64,000 bases of DNA from Saprospiraceae bacterium (GTDB lineage: Bacteria > Bacteroidota > Bacteroidia > Chitinophagales > Saprospiraceae): positions 218,501-282,500 of the forward strand of contig JADJLN010000017.1 in assembly GCA_016710115.1 (NCBI GenBank). The letters run 5' to 3'. The position numbers and the translations under genes are program-made. Positions 38,681 through 48,331 of this stretch are shown here, piece after piece. The notes under the pieces are model-generated. The model was not told the origin of the DNA. It made no database searches and was given only the letters and a program-made list of their open reading frames with translations. Every line of letters starts with the position of its first letter. The first letter of the stretch is position 1.

Positions 38681-40882
38681 CTATTCAAAAAACAGATACA
38701 GATAGACATTGTCGTTACAAAACCAGGAATTCAATGTATACACGACGGACGGTTCATCCGATTTATAGAAGGTGAACTCACTGACCGCCAGACACATTTC
38801 AGAACCGGACGTTTTAAACCACGGAATCCCACCATAAATCGGAATATTCCCTCCCGTCAACGTCATGTTACATGGATTGAAATTGGAACCAACACCAGTT
38901 CCTGTCCAATGAAAACTGGTAATGTTTTTGCCGGAAGGATCAAATGTGACATTTATCTGTTCCTTGCTATTCGCTCCCTGAAATGTCAGATTATTCACAG
39001 ATCCGATCATGGGTCCATTTCCACTGATATCACTGGCATGACCAAATGTTTTGTCTTCCGTAACATAGGTCTGAGTTGCAGGGTAGTATTTCGTCAGGTT
39101 GCCTCTGATTTGAAAGTCGAGAATGCACTTGGTCCAGGTCGACGGACCAGCAGCTTTCGTTATATGGCCTTCGATCTTGACCGGAGTTTTGACCAGTGGA
39201 TTCACCACATCAAAACGGTCATTACCAACTAAAATATAGATCGCGCCTTTGGTAGCAACAGCACTCCAGTCATTGATGATAATTTGGCCGTTACCCTGAG
39301 CGATGAGTTCTCTGGTTGCTCCAGTCCCGGGCTGATAAATGAACAGTTTTGGCCCGGCTGATGGTGTGATCTTCAGCTCAAGTTGGTGCTCATCTGTATA
39401 TCCGGTTGTTGGTACGATTACTTTATATAATCCTCCGGAAAGATCATACATCTCCGACTGAAAGGTAAAGACCGTGTCCTTATCTGCCTTGGCAAGCGTT
39501 TTAATATTTGCTTGAGGAAGAAGGAGACTTTCCAGATAGGTACCATTGACTACCTCTTCCTGATAGTAGCTGGATAAAAAATCATTCCACCATTCCGAAT
39601 AGGCTGCTGTATGCCAGGAAATTGCCTCCAGAGGGTGGGCTCCATTTTTACAGGCCGACCAGATCAACTCTAATGCACTGTTTCCATAACGGTCATCCAG
39701 ATACCGGATCACCGGGAAGGCGCCATAACCATGCCGGGAAGGAGTCACTCCTTTTCCATCCGAGGTCGATTTTCCCAAGAGGGACCCCGCATGTAACCCG
39801 TCAAAAAGAGAGCGTTTGTATTCCGGCACATTCCAAACCGCAGGTACATAATTTTCCGGGTCTGCAGCAAAGGCACATTCAAACCAGGTAGAACTTGCCT
39901 CCCTCATCCAGTCATACCGGTGATCATTCGTATAGAGATACTGCACCAAATGAAAAAATTCATGAGCTGCAGTAGTCTGTATTGCCTGCTTGTTTTTCAG
40001 TTGGGAATAATTGATGTAGATAACTCCGGAATTCGGACCATAATTATATGTCCCACTGTCCCAGAATGAAAGTACAGCTTCGCCATCATTCGGCTCACCG
40101 GCATCATTTGAACCGGAAAGCGGCTTGACGATAATCTTCATCGGCCATTTCGTCCGGCTATCCAATTTGAAATGATATTTGTCAACCAGATCGGATTTGG
40201 CCATTTCCAATGCCGACCGCAGATTTTCCAATCCCGTCAGCTCCTGGGTGTTCAGAACGACAGTTTTGGGATAAATCAATTCAAAATCGCCCTGGATCTG
40301 ATGGATAAATCCAGTAAATCCATTCACTGTTATGGATTTTGAGCCTCTTACTTCCGCACCCTCATGTCGAAGGGAAGTGAACACATCACCCGCTTCCAAT
40401 TGGACCTCCAGATACGACGGATTGGACGTGGCAACAAACGGCTCATAAACCAGTCGGCTTTCCGCAGCGGAAGGAACGTACATCTCTTTTTCGACGGCAA
40501 TAAACCCATCCCCGTCAGGCGGCCCGTCAACCTTTAATTTCAGGATAATCTGTTGCCCAAACTCGTTTGGAAACCCCGTTACTTTGAATACATCAGTCAG
40601 GCTTGAAGCGCCAAACGGCGAGTCTATATTGACCCGGTAAATCTCGAGTTGTTCTGTGGTCTGAAATGCACCTGCGGGAATTTCTACAGTAATATCATCA
40701 GCAGACAGAATGCCTCCGGAAGGTGTGACCGCCCCTTGCACCAGAAGATCCTCTTCCGGGGGACCCACCGGTGGATCCGAGTCTTTTTTACACGCTGATA
40801 TTGTCAGTACGCCAATCAGTAAAAGAAAAAGAAATGGATAACCGAATAACCGGTTTTCGCAGTTGTGGTTCCTGGTTTTCAT
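38681..40882 (-). CDS. lipoprotein with ZU5-like domain and HExxH zinc metallopeptidase motif
   Basis: About 733 residues. Signal and lipobox LTISAC (Cys31). Residues about 48-80 (VQGAVTPSGGILSADDITVEIPAGAF) resemble the start of a ZU5 domain. A gluzincin-like site follows: AAHEFFHLVQ with HEFFH at about 307-311, and a downstream WMREASSTWFE that could supply the third ligand. The C-terminal 200 residues are beta-rich. I do not recognise an exact family; a surface zinc peptidase is the best guess. The ATG at 40880-40882 was chosen over 40906 so that the signal peptide starts near the N-terminus. Confidence 0.8.
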   Translation of the reverse strand: MKTRNHNCENRLFGYPFLFLLLIGVLTISACKKDSDPPVGPPEEDLLVQGAVTPSGGILSADDITVEIPAGAFQTTEQLEIYRVNIDSPFGASSLTDVFKVTGFPNEFGQQIILKLKVDGPPDGDGFIAVEKEMYVPSAAESRLVYEPFVATSNPSYLEVQLEAGDVFTSLRHEGAEVRGSKSITVNGFTGFIHQIQGDFELIYPKTVVLNTQELTGLENLRSALEMAKSDLVDKYHFKLDSRTKWPMKIIVKPLSGSNDAGEPNDGEAVLSFWDSGTYNYGPNSGVIYINYSQLKNKQAIQTTAAHEFFHLVQYLYTNDHRYDWMREASSTWFECAFAADPENYVPAVWNVPEYKRSLFDGLHAGSLLGKSTSDGKGVTPSRHGYGAFPVIRYLDDRYGNSALELIWSACKNGAHPLEAISWHTAAYSEWWNDFLSSYYQEEVVNGTYLESLLLPQANIKTLAKADKDTVFTFQSEMYDLSGGLYKVIVPTTGYTDEHQLELKITPSAGPKLFIYQPGTGATRELIAQGNGQIIINDWSAVATKGAIYILVGNDRFDVVNPLVKTPVKIEGHITKAAGPSTWTKCILDFQIRGNLTKYYPATQTYVTEDKTFGHASDISGNGPMIGSVNNLTFQGANSKEQINVTFDPSGKNITSFHWTGTGVGSNFNPCNMTLTGGNIPIYGGIPWFKTSGSEMCLAVSEFTFYKSDEPSVVYTLNSWFCNDNVYLYLFFE

Positions 40883-41109
40883 GATCTGATCTTTTGGAAA
40901 CAGCATGAAACGAATCTCTTACCATGAGGAACATCTGGAATGTCTGTAAGGAGAAACGAAAAGCGAACTCACCGACAACCTGGATGATCCTGGTCCGGAT
41001 GACGAGAAACCTGATTCACGCCGATGGCCACAAGTTATCCGTCATTCCACCTCCAGATCAATGATTTCTGTCAGAGGAGAACATGACTTTTCAAACGGGA
41101 AAAGAGGCT

Positions 41110-41496
41110 TCAGATACTGGCCACAACTCCTTTCAGTAAAGCCGCCACCTGACCTGCAAGGGCCAGTAATTCCGGATTGTCAATGGCGGACATGGACGCT
41201 ACTGGATCAATGGCAGCCACTTCCACTTGACCATTTTCCAATTGCTGGACAATCACATTACAGGGTAACATGGTGCCAACCTTGTTTTCTTTCTGGAGTG
41301 CTTCATATGCATAGTTCGGATTGCATGCACCCAGGATCAGATAAGGGCGAATCTCTTTGCCGATCTTCTGTTGAAAGGTATCTTTCATGTCAATGCGCGT
41401 GATGATCCCAAACCCGTTTTCTTTCAATTCGGCAATTGTCCTGTCTACTGTTGCAGTAAAATCACCATCCACTTTTCTGGAGAAATAATAACTCAT
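41110..41496 (-). CDS. DUF302 domain-containing protein
   Basis: A protein of 128 residues matching DUF302: SRKVDGDFTATVDRTIAELKENGFGIITRIDMKDTFQQKIGKEIRPYLILGACNP, then LPCNVIVQQLENGQVEVAAIDP. The family is widespread, small and of unknown role; conserved Cys residues and association with redox genes have been noted. Divergent from the GH127-like gene. Its promoter carries the same type of palindrome as moaA. Confidence 0.9.
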   Translation of the reverse strand: MSYYFSRKVDGDFTATVDRTIAELKENGFGIITRIDMKDTFQQKIGKEIRPYLILGACNPNYAYEALQKENKVGTMLPCNVIVQQLENGQVEVAAIDPVASMSAIDNPELLALAGQVAALLKGVVASI

Positions 41497-41513
41497 GTCT
41501 TTTCTGTTTTTTA

Positions 41514-41557
41514 CAAAAGTGGGTGCTTTTTGGATGCCGGATCGTGATCCTCGTCAC
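41514..41557 (-). promoter_or_regulatory. DUF302 promoter with Crp/Fnr-like palindrome
   Basis: The minus-strand -7-like CACTTTTG is at 41514-41521 (one mismatch to TAnnTTTG). GTGATCCTCGTCAC is at 41544-41557, centred 36.5 bp upstream of the last base of the -7 element. It could also serve the divergent gene starting at 41672. Confidence 0.45.
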
Positions 41558-41671
41558 ACACCGGAAACGTCAAGTGGATGGAATTTCAACCTGGATTATC
41601 CCGTTTACCTTTGGATGATCTGCAGGAGATCAACGATCTTCGGCATTCATTGACCTGAAATTCGGATTGTG

Positions 41672-43495
41672 ATGAGGATCTCCCTTCTGACCTGTGTGAT
41701 GATTGTCTGTTCAATGGCGTCTACTGCCTGGAGTCAAGCCATGCCTGTCATCCCCGAACCGGTCGTCGCACCGAATTGGCAACCTGTCCCAATAGATCGG
41801 ATTGAACCAATGGGTTGGTTAAAGACCGAGGTTGACCTGCTCATGTCGATCGTGGTGAGCAACAAGGACGCCCTGCAAACAGAACTCTCTGCATTAGATC
41901 GATTTGGCAGTCCCATAGCGTCCAATCTCAACCAGGCGAACGATCTTCGATCCACTGAAGGATCATTGCAATGGCTGACCGGATTGGTTGACCTGGCCAT
42001 CCTGTCCGGCAATCCCGAGTTGACCTCCCTGACTTCGGAAGCCATTGCCCGGCTTCGCGGTTGTCAGGAAGCCAATGGCTATCTGGGGATCTTCCCGCCG
42101 GAAAGGAGGTATCAGATCAACCACGTAAATGATAACCTGTACACGCAGGCGCTTGCATTACAAGCCCTGCTGACCTGGCATGATCATGCACCGGATCCTG
42201 CACTCTTGCTGTGTGTCGAACGAACCGTACAGGATGCGTACCAGCATTTTCCCTATCGCCAGCAGGCCGTTCCGGATGCAGCTCACCCTGCAATGACATC
42301 CAGCCTGGCCATGATTGATGTCCTCGCCAACCTCTATGCCCGGACAGGAAAAATGATCTATCAAGAGTTTACACGCGATCTGTTGCATGCCGCGATCCTG
42401 CATCCCGGATCCGTGCTGTCTGCTTTCACACGGGCTGATGGTCTCGAGGACGGCGTTGGTTCTGTCCATTGTGCCACCTTGAGATGGCTGGCCAAATCGC
42501 GATCCATGACATCCGACATCGTTTATCTTGACGCCTTTCAAAAAGGACTTGTCCTGATCCGCGAACATACCGGACCTGCCGGTGCACTGCGCGGATCGCT
42601 GTCTAATGACAATTTTACGTCCACACAGGAATTACTTCATACATGGGCATCACTCCTGACCTGGACGGCCGACCTGAAGTATGCCGAATGGATTGAAAAT
42701 CTGATCTTGAATACCTTTCCTGTCAGTCTGTTACCGCATAGCGACGGGTTATTCAAATGTATTGAAAATGAGGAAACACAAGGTTACCTGGAGCAGATCA
42801 CCTTCACATCAGTTACTGCGCCTGAGGCGTCTCCGGTCCTGGCAAATTGGACTCATGTTTACCCGGACTTCATCCGTTCGCTGTGGTGCAAAGACGATCA
42901 GGGATTGATCTGCGCTGCATTTGCTCCATGTGAACTGGAAACGAGCTGGGGGAATCGTCAAGTGAGGATACAGGAAATACTTGATTATCCCGGAGATTAC
43001 CAACTGCGCCTGAATGTTCAGACAGATACAGCATGCACGTTCATGGTGAAAATCAGGAAACCGGAATGGGCTCGCGCGATCACCATCAATCAACCCTATA
43101 CCATCGTTGGCGACTTCATTCATGTTGAAAAAGAATGGCGAGAATTTGAAGAGATCAGTATTGTCTTTGCGCCAGGCATATCCAGCCACCGAACAGATGA
43201 TGGACATCGCTGGTTCCGCTTTGGCCCACTGGTCCTGGCTCACCCCATAACGGCAGAAGAAATTCTTCCGGCGGGTGACAGTCCTGGAATACGGAAATTC
43301 AAAGCAGCACCTGCATTCAGTTATAGCATCAACTCAACGGCTAAACCTGCACGGCTGCATGTTTCCGATCCCGGAGATCACCGATTCTCCTTCTCCGCAA
43401 GACGGTCCGACAACAATCAGGAAGAGACGATTCGGATGGTACCACTCCGGAATACCCTGTTCAGACAAACCACCTTCCCGGAATATAAACATTGA
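41672..43495 (+). CDS. GH127-like (DUF1680) secreted protein, catalytic cysteines apparently missing
   Basis: About 607 residues with a signal peptide (RISLLTCVMIVCSMASTAWSQA). The start WQPVPIDRIEPMGWLKTEVDLL and the long helical-barrel then beta-sandwich layout fit the beta-L-arabinofuranosidase family GH127/DUF1680. In GH127 enzymes an E-x-C motif and a CC pair bind zinc and supply the nucleophile; here the aligned segments read SVHCATLRW and TAPEASPVLANW, so the Glu and the CC pair seem absent. It may be a non-catalytic or altered member. ATG at 41672, preceded by an in-frame GTG. It overlaps the next gene. Confidence 0.82.
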   Translation: MRISLLTCVMIVCSMASTAWSQAMPVIPEPVVAPNWQPVPIDRIEPMGWLKTEVDLLMSIVVSNKDALQTELSALDRFGSPIASNLNQANDLRSTEGSLQWLTGLVDLAILSGNPELTSLTSEAIARLRGCQEANGYLGIFPPERRYQINHVNDNLYTQALALQALLTWHDHAPDPALLLCVERTVQDAYQHFPYRQQAVPDAAHPAMTSSLAMIDVLANLYARTGKMIYQEFTRDLLHAAILHPGSVLSAFTRADGLEDGVGSVHCATLRWLAKSRSMTSDIVYLDAFQKGLVLIREHTGPAGALRGSLSNDNFTSTQELLHTWASLLTWTADLKYAEWIENLILNTFPVSLLPHSDGLFKCIENEETQGYLEQITFTSVTAPEASPVLANWTHVYPDFIRSLWCKDDQGLICAAFAPCELETSWGNRQVRIQEILDYPGDYQLRLNVQTDTACTFMVKIRKPEWARAITINQPYTIVGDFIHVEKEWREFEEISIVFAPGISSHRTDDGHRWFRFGPLVLAHPITAEEILPAGDSPGIRKFKAAPAFSYSINSTAKPARLHVSDPGDHRFSFSARRSDNNQEETIRMVPLRNTLFRQTTFPEYKH

Positions 43496-44421
43496 AGAAG
43501 TCTCTTTACCAGACAAATCCTGTGCCTTCCATGTCATCCGTTCATTCAACTGCTCAATATATTCCGGTTGCCAGGGGAAGTCTCCACTATTACAATCCAT
43601 TTCCGTCCCAATCTATCGATCCGCGCCCAATAGCCGTGTGGCTTCCGGACAGTTATCGCGAGGATCAGAATTATCCAGTTCTCTATATGCATGACGGGCA
43701 GATGTTGTTCTCTTTTACGGTTACCAAAGATCAGGACGACTGGGGCGTTGATCAGGAAATTGACAAGCTGATCAGGCTCGGCACAATCCCTGAAGTGATT
43801 GTCGTGGGCATCTTCAATCATGTCTCCTTACGATCACTGGAATACCTGCCGCAAAAACCACTGAATGCGCTGAAAGAAAAGGAAATTGCCATCCTGACTG
43901 AACACCCGGACCCTTTCTTGCCGGAAATCCCGAATGGCCAATTATTGGCTGATGACTACCTCCGGTTTCTTGTGCACGAACTCAAACCGTTTATCGACAG
44001 GACCTATGCTACCCGGCCTGGTCGGCAGAACACCTTCATCGCAGGATCGAGTATGGGAGGCCTGATTTCCTGGTACGCCCAGTGTGAATACCCGAATGTT
44101 TTTGGAGCGGCGGCCTGTTTATCCACGCATTGGACCGGCCTCTTTCGAACAGAAAACAATCCGATTCCAGGCCGGTTTCTGGACTATCTCCGGAAGAACC
44201 TGCCCCCACCCGATACGCATCGTTTCTACTTTGATCACGGGACCGAAGACCTGGATGCCTTGTATGGACCGTTCCAGGTTCAGGCAGATCAAATTGGGAA
44301 GGAAAAAGGATACACGGCAGATACATGGTTAAGCAACGTCTTTCCTGGCACAGGTCATGCGGAAGCAGACTGGCGGGTTCGATTACATATTCCCCTGACC
44401 TTCTTCTTTCACAACGATTGA
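43492..44421 (+). CDS. alpha/beta hydrolase, esterase D/enterochelin-esterase-like family
   Basis: A hydrolase of 309 residues. Segments: AVWLPDSYREDQNYPVLYMHDGQMLF (oxyanion region), nucleophile elbow IAGSSMGGLISWY (Ser in GSSMG), FYFDHGTEDLD (acid) and FPGTGHAEADW (His). Relatives hydrolyse acyl esters of carbohydrates or siderophores. No clear signal peptide. The start is a TTG at 43492 overlapping the upstream TGA, or ATG 43531; the overlap suggests coupling with the GH127-like gene, so a carbohydrate ester substrate is plausible (inference). Confidence 0.87.
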   Translation: MKKSLYQTNPVPSMSSVHSTAQYIPVARGSLHYYNPFPSQSIDPRPIAVWLPDSYREDQNYPVLYMHDGQMLFSFTVTKDQDDWGVDQEIDKLIRLGTIPEVIVVGIFNHVSLRSLEYLPQKPLNALKEKEIAILTEHPDPFLPEIPNGQLLADDYLRFLVHELKPFIDRTYATRPGRQNTFIAGSSMGGLISWYAQCEYPNVFGAAACLSTHWTGLFRTENNPIPGRFLDYLRKNLPPPDTHRFYFDHGTEDLDALYGPFQVQADQIGKEKGYTADTWLSNVFPGTGHAEADWRVRLHIPLTFFFHND

Positions 44422-44497
44422 ACAATCCAGTCTATCCAACCTGGATCACACAGGAGAACTTTCCAGGAAGATAATTTTGCAGCTCAGCTTTCCCATC

Positions 44498-45712
44498 ATG
44501 AATAGAACACACCTGCTTTTTACAGTTCAAGTTGCATTTCTGACCATCGGACTTGTCGGCCAATCAGGTTGCGCCCAATCACCCTCATCCCCAGTAGTCC
44601 GGCTAGAAGGACAATTCATTCTGCATGAGGAGTGGCAAAGCAGGGTTTACCTGATGAAGCCAACCTATTTCACAAAAATCCTGGCAGCGTATGAAATGCC
44701 GATAACCGATACGATTGAGTTGGACAATGCAGGCAGATTTCAATTCACAAAACAGATTTCCTCCGAAACAGCTGGGCTCTATATCCTGGTATCTCAACCA
44801 AAGCACTCCCGTTTTGCCAATGCGCTGGAAGGACTTCCATTCCGGGAAAATTATATCCTGTTAGATCTTCAGCCTGGACATGAAATTCGGCTCCATTCGG
44901 CTGTCGACCGTCTGACTCACGGCCTTCGAATTCTGGAAGCCGACCCGATGACAATAGCCATGAACGGCCTGCACCGCTTTCGTCAGCCGCTGGTAAATTC
45001 AGTTGAAGCGGCCTGGAATGTAAATCCTGACAGGGACCAATTTCAATGGAACACGCATGGTCATGATTCTATTCGTCACGCAATTCATTCTGGACTGGAT
45101 CAATTCCTGGATACCGTTTCCCATTTTCTGCCACTCATTACTGCTCTGCGATTGAGATCACCGGAAAATGACTATCGCGACAATCCTGAATTCTTTCTCC
45201 GGTTGGCCGAAAAACTGGAATTGCAGTTTCCAGAGCATCCCTGGACCAAGGAATACAGGGCCCAACTGAAACCGGATAATCTGCCCGTTCTAATAGGACA
45301 GCAAATGCCTCCATTTCGCTTGTCAACGCCAAATGGTGACACCGTGGAAAACAGCAACCTGCACGGAAAACTGATCCTGATTGACTTCTGGGCCTCCTGG
45401 TGTGCACCCTGTCGAAAAGAGAACCGAAGTACACTTAAACCGCTCTATGAAAAATACCATACAAGCGGTTTCGAAATTATCGGTATTTCTATTGACAGTG
45501 ACAGAAATTCCTGGATCAGTGCGATTGAGAAGGATAGCGCCAATTGGCTCCATGCAAGCGATCTGCTGGGTGATGCCAGCCCTGTTCGACAATCATTAAA
45601 ATTTGACACCATCCCGGCATGCTATCTTCTGGACGCCAAAGGGCGATTACTGGCACGAAACCTTCATGGCGAAGAATTGAACGCTTTTGTTGAAGCCTAT
45701 TTTCGGAAATAG
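44498..45712 (+). CDS. TlpA/ResA-like thioredoxin lipoprotein with DUF4369-like N-terminus
   Basis: About 404 residues. The signal ends near GQSGCAQS, with Cys as a likely lipidation site. The N-terminal 200 residues are beta-rich, as in DUF4369 proteins (EGQFILHEEWQSRVYLMKP). The C-terminal thioredoxin fold carries LILIDFWASWCAPCRKENRS with the WCAPC active site and a cis-Pro region FDTIPACYLLD. It probably reduces periplasmic disulfides. The ATG at 44498 was chosen over a TTG at 44477. Confidence 0.9.
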   Translation: MNRTHLLFTVQVAFLTIGLVGQSGCAQSPSSPVVRLEGQFILHEEWQSRVYLMKPTYFTKILAAYEMPITDTIELDNAGRFQFTKQISSETAGLYILVSQPKHSRFANALEGLPFRENYILLDLQPGHEIRLHSAVDRLTHGLRILEADPMTIAMNGLHRFRQPLVNSVEAAWNVNPDRDQFQWNTHGHDSIRHAIHSGLDQFLDTVSHFLPLITALRLRSPENDYRDNPEFFLRLAEKLELQFPEHPWTKEYRAQLKPDNLPVLIGQQMPPFRLSTPNGDTVENSNLHGKLILIDFWASWCAPCRKENRSTLKPLYEKYHTSGFEIIGISIDSDRNSWISAIEKDSANWLHASDLLGDASPVRQSLKFDTIPACYLLDAKGRLLARNLHGEELNAFVEAYFRK

Positions 45713-46398
45713 CTGAAGAATCATGCCGGCCTGCATGCATTCAGCATCAAAATAATGTCAGCAATCTGACATTGGATATGCTTTCCAAAATCACAGCTGT
45801 CCAAAACAATTAATTCTGTAAAATATGAGTGCTGATAATCAATGAAATATGACTCTACGATTATAAAATCCGAATCTAACCCCAAAATTTAATCGTCGCA
45901 AGGCCTCCCAGCACATCAAGGACCCGACTACCAGGCAAACAATTGAATTCTATAGCTGTATGAAAACAGTCAATCGTGCAACTGCCGCATTATTTGATCG
46001 GACATGTGATGCGTTAGACAATTTACATGCAAGAAGAGTATCAATGATGCAACTAACCACCGATCAAATGGGGGGCCCGTGACCGGGGGGGGGGTCAATC
46101 AATCCAGATACGAGTTAGCATTGCTCTTAAACATAAAAGAAGGCCCATTTTGGCGACAAGCGGTTTTGGCGACTTTTGCCGCAACAAGGTTGCCCGCCGA
46201 GGAGGAAGGCGGGCCAGAGGTGAACTACTAAGTCAAAATTTCACAATGAGGCCCTGAATGGAATACTGCAGCATGCCAAAAGCAACCTTCCGAAGTTTAT
46301 TTTGGATAGATCTGTTCCAAAATAAAAAGCAATAGGTGATTCTGATCACTGTTTACCAAATGCAGGAATTGCAACTTTGGGAAAGAACACCATTCATC
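45713..46398. other. 686-bp spacer upstream of the M1 peptidase gene
   Basis: No gene seen. It holds a G-rich spot at about 46070-46094 (six G, then CCCGTGACC, then ten G), an inverted repeat GCCCGCC/GGCGGGC at 46192-46214, and the palindrome and -7 element of the M1 gene promoter. Confidence 0.5.
46336..46379 (+). promoter_or_regulatory. M1 peptidase promoter with Crp/Fnr-like palindrome
   Basis: GTGATTCTGATCAC at 46336-46349 and a -7-like CAACTTTG at 46372-46379 (one mismatch to TAnnTTTG), centre to last base 36.5 bp. Same arrangement as at moaA and the DUF302 gene. Confidence 0.5.
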
Positions 46399-48315
46399 AT
46401 GAAAAAGATATCCGTTCTAATCTTCCTGCTTTCGCCTGTGTGGATGTTTGCCCAGGAGCATCCGGAAATGAAAGCCATCCGCCAGGCCGAGCAACAGCGG
46501 GCAGAATTATCTGCACAGTTTCGTGGCAATCCTCTGACCCAGGATTATGATGTAGTCTACCATCATCTTTCCCTTGAAGTGGACCCTGCTATCAGCTATA
46601 TCAATGGTCAGGTGACCACCTGGTTCAGACCCCAAATCCCTGGTTTGGACGTCCTTCATTTCGATTTATATGATGGTCTGTCCATTGACAGCATCCACTG
46701 GCATCATCAAGCCTGTCCGTACACACTTTCGAACAATACACTCACTATTGATCTCCCTCAACTTCTGACAGGGGGGATACTGGATAGTGTAACGATCTGG
46801 TATCGAGGCGAACCAAGTACAAGTGGCTTCGGGTCGTTCAACAAAAGCACGCATAATAACACCCCGGTCTTGTGGACTTTATCAGAACCCTATGGCGCCA
46901 GGGATTGGTGGCCATGCAAGCAAGATTTAACAGACAAAGCCGACAGTGTTGATGTCATCATCACGACACCTGGTATGTATCGGGCAGCCAGTAATGGCCT
47001 TCTAGTTGAAGAATATCCTTTAGGCGATCAAAAGGTGTATCACTGGCAACATCGGTACCCCATAGCCGCATATCTGGTTGCTTTTGCAGTGACGGATTAT
47101 GCGGTATATTCCGATTTTGTCCCCACTTCCGGAAATCCGATCGAAGTGCTGAACTATGTTTACCCTGAACATCTGGCATCTGCTCAGGCGGCCACGACTG
47201 CGATCGTACCCGTCATGCAATTGTACAACGACCTGTTTGGCTTGTACCCGTTCGCCAAGGAGAAATACGGTCATGCGCAGTTTGGGTGGGGCGGCGGCAT
47301 GGAGCACCAGACCATGAGCTTCATGGTCGGTTTCTCCCACCTGCTTCAGGCCCACGAACTCGCTCACCAGTGGTTTGGGGATAAGGTCACCTGTGCAAGT
47401 TGGGAAGACATCTGGCTGAATGAGGGCTTCGCTACCTATCTCGAAGGATTGACCTATGAACATGGGATCGGGCCGACAGACTGGATGGATTGGAAACAGG
47501 GAAAGATCAACCATATTATCAGTGCGCCCGATGGATCTGTCTGGGTCAATGATACAACCAGTGTCAGCCGGATATTCTCCAGCCGCCTTTCCTATTCTAA
47601 AGGAGCAATGGTCCTGCACATGCTTCGATGGGAACTGGGAGACAGCGCTTTTTTTCAGGGTGTTCGCAACTACCTGAATGATCCTCAAAATGCCTATGCC
47701 TATGGTCAAACCCAGGAGTTGATCAACCATCTTGAAGCCAGCAGTGGCCTTGACCTGACCCCGTTTGTCCAGAATTGGTTTTATGACGAGGGTTATCCGA
47801 CCTATTCGTTAAACTGGTCACGACATGAAAATGAGGTCATTCTTCAGGTTGATCAAACGACTTCCCATCCTTCAGTCGCTTTCTTTCCGATGACTTTGCC
47901 CATCCGGATTCTTGGAGCAGCTGGACAAGACACGATCGTACGCCTCTCTCATTCCTATTCCGGCGAATCCTTCCTGATCAATCTCCCCTGGCAGGCGACT
48001 GAGCTGCAATTCGATCCGGAATTATGGCTGGTTAAAGGCACAACTCAAATGACTGTTGGCATAGAGGACCCTTCATGGTCAACCGGTATATCTCTTTTCC
48101 CAAATCCAATCGGCTCCAGCCATTTAACGATTCTGTCACCAAACAACCCCATACAACGATTGACCATCATCGATCAAACGGGTCATTCCACCATCGTCTC
48201 TTGCCCGCATGATCAAACCAGACTGGACATACCTGCCATCCAGGTGCCAGAAGGTCCGGGTTACTTGTTGATCACCACGGCGAAAGGCACGCTGATCCGA
48301 AAAACGATAAAATAA
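46399..48315 (+). CDS. M1 family aminopeptidase with type IX sorting domain
   Basis: Secreted metallo-aminopeptidase of 638 residues. Signal peptide MKKISVLIFLLSPVWMFAQ. The N-terminal beta domain leads to GGGMEH (residues 298-303, variant of GAMEN), the zinc site HELAHQWF (319-323) and NEGFATYLE with the third ligand Glu342. The C-terminal residues form a type IX sorting domain (SLFPNPIGSSHLTI...LIRKTIK), so it is exported through the outer membrane. The ATG at 46399 was chosen over 46336, which lies within the operator. Confidence 0.94.
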   Translation: MKKISVLIFLLSPVWMFAQEHPEMKAIRQAEQQRAELSAQFRGNPLTQDYDVVYHHLSLEVDPAISYINGQVTTWFRPQIPGLDVLHFDLYDGLSIDSIHWHHQACPYTLSNNTLTIDLPQLLTGGILDSVTIWYRGEPSTSGFGSFNKSTHNNTPVLWTLSEPYGARDWWPCKQDLTDKADSVDVIITTPGMYRAASNGLLVEEYPLGDQKVYHWQHRYPIAAYLVAFAVTDYAVYSDFVPTSGNPIEVLNYVYPEHLASAQAATTAIVPVMQLYNDLFGLYPFAKEKYGHAQFGWGGGMEHQTMSFMVGFSHLLQAHELAHQWFGDKVTCASWEDIWLNEGFATYLEGLTYEHGIGPTDWMDWKQGKINHIISAPDGSVWVNDTTSVSRIFSSRLSYSKGAMVLHMLRWELGDSAFFQGVRNYLNDPQNAYAYGQTQELINHLEASSGLDLTPFVQNWFYDEGYPTYSLNWSRHENEVILQVDQTTSHPSVAFFPMTLPIRILGAAGQDTIVRLSHSYSGESFLINLPWQATELQFDPELWLVKGTTQMTVGIEDPSWSTGISLFPNPIGSSHLTILSPNNPIQRLTIIDQTGHSTIVSCPHDQTRLDIPAIQVPEGPGYLLITTAKGTLIRKTIK

Positions 48316-48331
48316 GTCCATCCATTCAGGA

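Noticed and set aside
38186..39232. 348-codon plus-strand frame
   Set aside because: Starts in spacer and runs antisense into the metallopeptidase gene, crossing its terminator hairpin; composition is not protein-like.
47020..47730. 236-codon minus-strand frame
   Set aside because: Antisense to the M1 peptidase zinc-site region.
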